DNA from: an archaeon
GTDB taxonomy: Archaea; Hydrothermarchaeota; Hydrothermarchaeia; JALTZZ01; JALUTC01
NCBI GenBank assembly: GCA_027051265.1
Contig: JALTZH010000209.1
Span: 1 to 9,840, forward strand
DNA: 9,840 nucleotides
Direction: 5' to 3'
In this document: positions 4,915 through 9,840 of the stretch, in pieces
Position numbering within the stretch: position 1 is the stretch's first letter
Layout: each line of letters opens with the position of its first letter
The notes under the pieces: generated by a model
Databases searched by the model: none
Told to the model about the DNA's origin: nothing
What the model saw: the letters and a program-made list of their open reading frames with translations, nothing else
Program-made: the position numbers and the translations under genes

Positions 4915-6900
4915 ATGATAGTTAAAGAATTTCATAAAGTTGTTTCTGTGGAAGAAGCAATAGCAACGGTTTATAAAATAAAAGAGGAAATTAAACTTGA
5001 ACGTAAACTTGAGGAGATTCATATAAAAAATGCGTTGTATCGTGTACTAGCTGAGGATGTTATTTCAGATATTGATGTTCCTCATTTTGATAGAGCATCC
5101 ATGGATGGCTTTGCTGTATATGCAAGAGATACTTTCTATGCTGATGAGGAAAAACCAGTAGAACTAGAAATTTTAGGATATATAAAAGCAGGTGATACAA
5201 ATATATACGAAATATCGGAAGGAAAAACTTATGGTATAGCAACTGGAGCTCCGATGCCAAAAAATGCAAATGCCGTAGTAATGGTAGAGCATGTAGTAGT
5301 GAGAGGAAATAAAGCCCTAATATATAAACCCGTATCTCCAGGAGAAAATATAATTCCTGCTGGTAGTGATATAAGAGCTGGTGAACTTATATTAAGAAAA
5401 GGAACATTATTAACTTCGAGAGAAATAGCATTACTTGCTGCTATAGGAAAAACTAGGATAAAAGTTTATAAACTACCTAAAGTTGCGATAATTTCTACAG
5501 GAGATGAGATTATTGATCCTGAAAGTAAATTAACGTTTGGAAAAATTTTTGACATAAATTCTTATTCAATATATTCAAGAGTCCTTGAGAATGGAGGTAA
5601 CCCTTCTATAATAGGTATTGTTGAAGATGATGAGGAAAAGATATTTGAAGTATTAAACAGTGTAAGTAGACAAGATTACGATATAATCTTAACATCTGGT
5701 GGCACATCTGCTGGAGTTGGAGATGTGATATATAAAGTTGTAGAAAGAATTGGAAAAATATACGTTCATGGAATTGCTGTTAAACCAGGAAAGCCAACGG
5801 TCATAGGTAGATTGAACGATAAACTTTTTGTAGGATTACCTGGTTATCCAACTTCATGCTTATTGATTTTTGATTTGATCGTTGCTCCAATCCTAAGAGA
5901 ACTAGCTGGTTTACCAAGAAAAGAACTTAAAAAATTAAAAGCTAAAATCGCAACCAAAGTTTTTTCCGAAAAAGGAAGAAAGGAGTTTAAATTTGTACAT
6001 ATAGTAACCGGAGATGGTAGCGTATCCGCTTATCCAGTTACAACTGGTTCAGGAGCTATATCCACGTTTTCATTAGCCGACGGTTATATAACAATACCAG
6101 AAGATGTTGAAATGATAGATCAGGATACGGAAGTTGAAGTTACATTACTTAGTGAACAATTAAGACCAGCAGACTTAGTTATAATAGGAAGTCATTGTAT
6201 TGGAGTGGATATAATTTTGAACATAATGAATAAATACATTCCAACTTTTGCTAAAGTTATAAACGTTGGTTCAACTAGTGGATTACTTGCATCCAAAAGA
6301 TTTGAATCCGATATTTCAGGAACACATTTAATCGATGAAAAAACAAACGAATATAATGTACCATTTCTAAAGTTATACGGATTAGAAGATAAAGTTTATT
6401 TAGTAAGAGGTTACGGACGTATGCAAGGAATCGTTGTTCAGAAAGGAAATCCAAAGAAAATTAAATCTCTCGAAGATTTTCTAAGAGAAGATGTTAAGAT
6501 AATAAACAGGAATAAAGGTTCTGGTACTAGAGTATTGTTGGATATTAAGCTGAAGGAATTATCGATGAAAATGGGTTGTAAGTTTGAGGAGCTTATTAAA
6601 AAAATAAACGGCTACGAAATAGAGGCGAAAACACACTCAGCTGTTGCTGCAGCTGTTTCGATGAATAAAGCTGATGCTGGACTTGCTATAGAGGCGGTTG
6701 CAAAATTATACGATTTAGATTTTATTCCAATAAAAGAAGAGATATATGATTTTGTAATACCAAAGAATAAGTTTAACAAACCACATGTACAAAAATTTTT
6801 AGAGATATTAAAATCCAAAGAATTTAAAAAAGAGCTTGAAAAATTACCGGGATTTAAGATTTTAAAAGATACTGGAAAGATTATACATAAACCACCATGA
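4915..6900 (+). CDS. moeA: Molybdopterin molybdenumtransferase MoeA fused to a C-terminal periplasmic-binding-like domain
   Basis: MoeA inserts molybdate (or tungstate) into adenylylated molybdopterin in the last step of Mo/W cofactor synthesis. With the ATG at 4915 the protein has 661 residues. MoeA spans about 1-415, with DRASMDGFAVYARDTF (59-74), GIATGAPMPKNANAVVMVEH, PAGSDIRAGE, ISTGDEI, the MoCF-fold TSGGTSAGVGD (260-270), VKPGKPT (289-295) and GLPGYP (307-312). Residues about 419-661 form a LysR/PBP-like domain (COG1910 type) with VGSTSGL (452-458), SDISGTHLID, INRNKGSGTRVLLD and THSAVAAAV, possibly an oxyanion sensor. This fusion is known in other archaea. An in-frame TTG at 4816 would add 33 Lys/Asn-rich residues with no family match, so I prefer the ATG. 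There is no Shine-Dalgarno motif. The gene overlaps nreA by ATGA. Confidence 0.93.
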   Translation: MIVKEFHKVVSVEEAIATVYKIKEEIKLERKLEEIHIKNALYRVLAEDVISDIDVPHFDRASMDGFAVYARDTFYADEEKPVELEILGYIKAGDTNIYEISEGKTYGIATGAPMPKNANAVVMVEHVVVRGNKALIYKPVSPGENIIPAGSDIRAGELILRKGTLLTSREIALLAAIGKTRIKVYKLPKVAIISTGDEIIDPESKLTFGKIFDINSYSIYSRVLENGGNPSIIGIVEDDEEKIFEVLNSVSRQDYDIILTSGGTSAGVGDVIYKVVERIGKIYVHGIAVKPGKPTVIGRLNDKLFVGLPGYPTSCLLIFDLIVAPILRELAGLPRKELKKLKAKIATKVFSEKGRKEFKFVHIVTGDGSVSAYPVTTGSGAISTFSLADGYITIPEDVEMIDQDTEVEVTLLSEQLRPADLVIIGSHCIGVDIILNIMNKYIPTFAKVINVGSTSGLLASKRFESDISGTHLIDEKTNEYNVPFLKLYGLEDKVYLVRGYGRMQGIVVQKGNPKKIKSLEDFLREDVKIINRNKGSGTRVLLDIKLKELSMKMGCKFEELIKKINGYEIEAKTHSAVAAAVSMNKADAGLAIEAVAKLYDLDFIPIKEEIYDFVIPKNKFNKPHVQKFLEILKSKEFKKELEKLPGFKILKDTGKIIHKPP

Positions 6901-8021
6901 GATTTGAGAGGATAAAGGAAATATATAAAAAACTACTCAAATATAAAAAATCAATAGAAACTTTAACGTACTTAAATTCTGCTACACCACCCAGTGTTTT
7001 CATATCCTCACATAATAATGTTATAGGAATTTTAGCACCAGTAAATGTTGAAAACGTCGATATTTGTGATAACCCCCCATTATGGTACTCCAAAAGATTA
7101 AGTATAGAAGAACTATTGGATATAAGAGCAAGAACAATATATGCGAAAGTTGCAAAGAATCGTTTTTTAGATATCTTAAAGGAAATAAGCTTATCCACTA
7201 AGCCTGTGGATGTTGAAATGAAATTCTCAAAAAAACCTAGATTTCTAATGATATTCGATCTATATCATAAACCAATAGGAAATCCTACATTGGTTGAAGA
7301 TTTAAACTATAATAATATAAAGACAAAAAAAATTATCGAAAAAGTTATAGAAGATGATATAAAAGCATGTGATGCAATAGTTTCATTGTATGAGAGGAAC
7401 ATACCTATCTATACTATTCAAAGGATTTTTAGCTTAGGATTGTTAGGAAGGAAGATGCAAAGAAAAATTGTTCCAACAAGGTATAGTATTACAACTGTAG
7501 ATTCGATTATATCAGAATACCTTCTAAAATATATAAAACATTATAATATAATTGATAATATATTATTATTTGAAAATAATTATTTGGGCAATCATTACTA
7601 TATACTTCTTTTACCAAATGCATGGGAATATGAACTGATTGAAATAATCTATAGAAATGGATTAATATCAGAAGTCTATTGTGATTACGAATCTTATAAA
7701 TCACGAAAAAGTTATCCTGAAAACACGGCTGGAGGATATTATGCCGCAAAACTTGCAGTACTAGAATATCTTAATAAAAGAAAGAGACAAGCATCTGTTA
7801 TTATTTTTAGAAAAATATTTAAAGAAGAATCATTAGCATTAGGCGTATGGAAAGTTAGAGAAGCTTGTAAAAATGCTTTTAATAACAAACCTAAGAAGTT
7901 TGAGAGTTTAAAAGATTTAATAGAATTCCTGAAGAAACACTTCAGAAAGGAAATTTTATTAAAGAGTAAAATTTTAAGAAAAAACATGTATCAAAGAAGA
8001 TTAACGTTTAAGAATTTTTAA
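6897..8021 (+). CDS. nreA: Archaeal DNA repair protein of the Nre family (NreA-like)
   Basis: This 374-residue protein belongs to the archaeal Nre family (DUF650/DUF651). A haloarchaeal NreA is reported to act with PCNA in repair of mitomycin-type DNA damage. Diagnostic blocks are PPSVFIS (31-37), LLGRKMQRKIVPTRYSITTVD (182-202), ENTAGGYYAAKLAVLEYL (275-292) and LGVWKVREACKNAF (315-328). The C terminus QRRLTFKNF (366-374) resembles a PCNA-interacting PIP box but is not canonical: Q and L are placed correctly, while the aromatic spacing is off. The N terminus lacks the cysteine zinc finger of some NreA proteins. The start ATG lies inside the moeA stop (ATGA), so translation is probably coupled. 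An NreB-type paralogue is an alternative. Biochemical function of the family remains poorly defined. Confidence 0.88.
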   Translation: MRFERIKEIYKKLLKYKKSIETLTYLNSATPPSVFISSHNNVIGILAPVNVENVDICDNPPLWYSKRLSIEELLDIRARTIYAKVAKNRFLDILKEISLSTKPVDVEMKFSKKPRFLMIFDLYHKPIGNPTLVEDLNYNNIKTKKIIEKVIEDDIKACDAIVSLYERNIPIYTIQRIFSLGLLGRKMQRKIVPTRYSITTVDSIISEYLLKYIKHYNIIDNILLFENNYLGNHYYILLLPNAWEYELIEIIYRNGLISEVYCDYESYKSRKSYPENTAGGYYAAKLAVLEYLNKRKRQASVIIFRKIFKEESLALGVWKVREACKNAFNNKPKKFESLKDLIEFLKKHFRKEILLKSKILRKNMYQRRLTFKNF

Positions 8022-8043
8022 GATACAATCTTTAAATAATATT

Positions 8044-8697
8044 ATGATAAGATACCATGATAATTTAAAATGGATTGAGGGAAAATTAGTTACAAGAAAT
8101 CTTGTAAAAGGACAAAGTGTTTATGGTGAAAAATTGCTTAAAGTAGGAGATGAAGAATATCGAGTCTGGAACCCATATAGAAGTAAATTAGCCGGTGCTA
8201 TATATAAAGGTCTTAAAACTTTTCCTATTAAAATTAATTCTAAAATATTATACTTAGGTGCAGCATCTGGTACAACTGCGAGTCATCTTTCCGATATCGT
8301 TAGAGAGGGGATTATTTACTGTGTAGAATTCTCACCCCGTGTCTTCAGAGATTTACTTCAACTATGTCAAACAAGGAAGAACATGATCCCATTACTTAGA
8401 GATGCCTCTAAACCTGAAAGTTATGCCAACATTGTTGAGATTTGTGATATGATCTATGAGGATGTTGCTCAACCTAATCAAATAGAAATACTGATTGCAA
8501 ACGCTGAACGTTTCCTTAAGAAAAATGGTTATGTTATGATTGCAATAAAAGCGAGAAGTATTGATGTAACAAAAAAACCAGAAGAGATTTTTAGAGAGGA
8601 ATTAAAAAAGATGTCTGAACATTTTGAAATAATTGAAAAGATTTATTTAGAACCATACGATAAAGATCATCTATTCGTAGTAGCTAAATATACATAA
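8044..8697 (+). CDS. flpA: Fibrillarin-like rRNA/tRNA 2'-O-methyltransferase
   Basis: This 217-residue protein is the SAM-dependent catalytic subunit of archaeal C/D-box sRNPs, which add guide-directed 2'-O-methyl groups to rRNA and tRNA together with Nop5 and L7Ae. The sequence shows YRVWNPYRSKLAGAI, the SAM-binding loop LGAASGTTASH (71-81), VEFSPR with E95, DVAQPNQ and AIKARSID. The K-D-K-H catalytic set reads K48, D140, K169 and H209. Length is close to the archaeal norm of about 230. The gene follows nreA by 22 nt and is probably co-transcribed. There is no Shine-Dalgarno motif before 8044. Tandem TAA stops end the gene at 8695-8700. Archaeal fibrillarin genes usually sit beside nop5; here the preceding gene is nreA instead. 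Confidence 0.96.
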   Translation: MIRYHDNLKWIEGKLVTRNLVKGQSVYGEKLLKVGDEEYRVWNPYRSKLAGAIYKGLKTFPIKINSKILYLGAASGTTASHLSDIVREGIIYCVEFSPRVFRDLLQLCQTRKNMIPLLRDASKPESYANIVEICDMIYEDVAQPNQIEILIANAERFLKKNGYVMIAIKARSIDVTKKPEEIFREELKKMSEHFEIIEKIYLEPYDKDHLFVVAKYT

Positions 8698-8701
8698 TAA
8701 G

Positions 8702-8719
8702 TATTTATTTGAGTAAATA
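8702..8719. repeat. Short inverted repeat after the fibrillarin gene
   Basis: TATTTA (8702-8707) and TAAATA (8714-8719) are complementary across a 6-nt loop, immediately behind the fibrillarin stop codons. It may be a weak 3' hairpin or a dyad. It is A+T-only in both arms, so chance occurrence is likely. Confidence 0.2.
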
Positions 8720-8731
8720 TTTAAACGGAAA

Positions 8732-8761
8732 ATGTTATATACATATATATATACATAACAT
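8732..8761. promoter_or_regulatory. 30-nt near-perfect palindrome upstream of the RecA-like ATPase gene
   Basis: ATGTTAT (8732-8738) is mirrored by ATAACAT (8755-8761). The interior is alternating pyrimidine-purine TATA sequence, so 13 of 15 symmetric base pairs match over 30 nt. It is centred about 45 nt before the ATPase ATG. It could be an operator around a TATA element, a cruciform-prone site, or a terminator hairpin for the fibrillarin transcript. The G/C at the outer arms (TGTTAT/ATAACA) makes it more than a simple TA run. Confidence 0.5.
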
Positions 8762-8791
8762 CTTTGGTAATTAAATTAATAAGGTAGTACT

Positions 8792-9430
8792 ATGTTTGAA
8801 CTACCAGAACATTATTCACTGCTGATCTACGGACCTCCTGGGGTTGGTAAGTATGAATTCTGCTTAACGTTACTGGAAAAAATAAAAGCTAAAGCAATAT
8901 TTATAACCACGGAAATATCTCACGAAAAAATTCTTAAAGACTATGGTAAAGATGAAAAGGAGATTTTTATCATCGATGGGTATTCTTGGATTGTAGAAGA
9001 AAAAATTAAGGTCTCAAAAGATAACATTCTATATCTAACGGATTTATACTATCTTGATAAAATTCTTTACGCTATAGAAGAGGGTGTAAAATTCTTAGAA
9101 ACAACTAAAGCGACAATCGTGCTACATTCTGTTTCTACCCTTTTTTTGTATAATGATGAGAGTAACGTTTTAAAGTTTTTACACAAATTAATTTTAAAAA
9201 TAAAAGACGTTTACGGAACTATAATATTAACTCTTCAAGAATTTGTACATAAACCACAAACTTATTATACACTTATGTCTTTTTGTGACGGTGTTATTCA
9301 TTTAAAGTTTGAGGAAAAAGATTTTGAAACAAAGCGATTTATGAAAATAAAATTTTTAAAAGGTGTTTCAGAATATCCAGCCAGAGATGTTGAATATAGA
9401 GTAGAAAGGGGACGTGTATTTTTCGTTTAA
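8792..9430 (+). CDS. RecA-superfamily (KaiC/RadA-like) ATPase with altered Walker motifs
   Basis: This 212-residue soluble protein is a single RecA-fold domain of the archaeal KaiC/FlaH-like group. The P-loop is GPPGVGK at 14-20, but the Thr/Ser that normally follows the Lys is Tyr21. The expected Walker B strand is ATIVLHSVSTLFL (107-119), where the usual Asp is His112. Later strands fit the fold: YGTIILTLQEF (141-151), the D166-containing CDGVIHLKFEE, and a C-terminal MKIKFLKG...YRVERGRVFFV resembling the KaiC end. An AAGGT motif at 8781-8785 may serve as ribosome binding site. Such small RecA-like proteins are widespread in archaea, with mostly unknown roles. The changed residues suggest weak or absent ATP hydrolysis, possibly a regulatory or structural protein. 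The specific function is not recognised. Confidence 0.75.
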   Translation: MFELPEHYSLLIYGPPGVGKYEFCLTLLEKIKAKAIFITTEISHEKILKDYGKDEKEIFIIDGYSWIVEEKIKVSKDNILYLTDLYYLDKILYAIEEGVKFLETTKATIVLHSVSTLFLYNDESNVLKFLHKLILKIKDVYGTIILTLQEFVHKPQTYYTLMSFCDGVIHLKFEEKDFETKRFMKIKFLKGVSEYPARDVEYRVERGRVFFV

Positions 9431-9466
9431 CTAGTTTATTAATTTTGGTGGTTACTATTTATTAAA

Positions 9467-9500
9467 TTATTTTTTGCATATTTCTTTACATTCCTTTCAG
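9467..9500 (+). terminator. Candidate T-rich terminator after the ATPase gene
   Basis: The convergent spacer contains a run of six T and several shorter T-tracts on the plus strand, beginning about 37 nt behind the ATPase stop. This fits hairpin-free archaeal termination. The opposite strand has no comparable T-tract here for the convergent gene. Confidence 0.4.
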
Positions 9501-9504
9501 ACCT

Positions 9505-9840
9505 TTAACATTTTCTAATCTTTGCAATAAAAAATCCTTGAGAAAGATGTTTTGCTGGATAGAATCTTTTACATTTTCTTATCTCATCATTTAGTTTTAT
9601 ACCATATGGTTTTATGAAAGCTTCTTCACCATGTTTTATATCTTCCAGTTTAATGTTATATTTGTTTAAAAACTCGTTTATTATAAACTCGTTCTCTTCA
9701 GGTAGTAAACTGCATGTTGAATAAACAATCGTCCCTCCAGTTTTACATACCTTTAAAGCTACGTTTAACAAATCTTTTTGAACTTGAGTGCATTTTATAA
9801 CATCTTTTTCTGTCTTAAAACGTGCCTCTTTATTTTTGTT
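9505..9840 (-). CDS. NOP2/Sun-family RNA m5C methyltransferase, C-terminal part (5' part outside window)
   Basis: The frame is open from the right edge to a TAA at 9505-9507, showing the last 111 residues of a SAM-dependent cytosine-5 RNA methyltransferase. The visible part begins NKNKEARFKTEKDVIK and continues QVQKDLLNVALKVC. It then reaches the hallmark GGTIVYSTCSLLPEENE, in which the Cys of STCS is one of the two family cysteines. The other (PCxG motif) would lie outside the window. The end, RFYPAKHLSQGFFIAKI, is the family's typical closing strand (P-x-x-H-x-x-G-F-F-x-A-x-x). The target (tRNA or rRNA cytosine) cannot be decided from this part. The gene converges on the ATPase gene with a 74-nt spacer. 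Confidence 0.93.
   Translation of the reverse strand, partial: NKNKEARFKTEKDVIKCTQVQKDLLNVALKVCKTGGTIVYSTCSLLPEENEFIINEFLNKYNIKLEDIKHGEEAFIKPYGIKLNDEIRKCKRFYPAKHLSQGFFIAKIRKC

Noticed and set aside
6881-7198. Minus-strand open frame of 105 codons inside moeA/nreA
   Set aside because: It is antisense to the conserved NreA N-terminal region. Its hydrophobic look comes from complementing A-rich codons.
7507-7987. Minus-strand open frames opposite nreA
   Set aside because: They are antisense to conserved NreA blocks and have no domain pattern or ribosome binding site.
1-9840. CRISPR array, complete insertion sequence or defence island
   Set aside because: No regularly spaced repeats, cas genes or transposase genes are visible. 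Apart from vapBC, the genes are ordinary archaeal housekeeping families.

Overview
The window comes from an archaeon with a strongly A+T-rich genome (about 70% A+T by eye, not counted). The archaeal assignment rests on fibrillarin, an NreA-type DNA repair protein, a MoeA-periplasmic-binding-domain fusion, a RecA/KaiC-like ATPase and a DUF104-type antitoxin. Many starts have no Shine-Dalgarno motif and may be leaderless, which is common in Thermoproteota (Crenarchaeota and relatives), but I cannot fix the lineage from this window.

Left edge (1-948): a probable 3' end of an unidentified gene runs off the window and stops 2 nt before a VapBC-type toxin-antitoxin pair. A 161-nt intergenic region follows, with an unusual G+C-rich hairpin and a 16-bp tandem repeat. 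This is the most accessory-looking part of the window.

Middle (949-4710): cobQ/cbiP (cobyric acid synthase, +) meets a leftward RNase Z gene tail to tail with only 2 nt between stops. RNase Z lies directly downstream of a GH130/COG2152 glycosidase or phosphorylase gene, probably in one transcript. Upstream of that is a small stand-alone ATP-cone protein, also on the minus strand.

Right half (4711-9840): a roughly 200-nt divergent intergenic region precedes a rightward run. It consists of moeA (with C-terminal PBP domain), nreA (ATGA overlap with moeA), fibrillarin (22 nt later), and, after a 94-nt spacer with a 30-nt near-palindrome, a small RecA/KaiC-like ATPase with altered Walker motifs. 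A partial leftward NOP2/Sun-family RNA m5C methyltransferase gene enters from the right edge.

Most genes are conserved housekeeping functions: cobalamin and molybdenum cofactor synthesis, tRNA 3' processing, rRNA/tRNA modification and DNA repair. I found no convincing new multi-gene defence or mobile system. The best items for a second look are the hairpin behind vapC, the degenerate ATPase, the solitary ATP-cone protein, and the palindromes in front of the ATPase and moeA.
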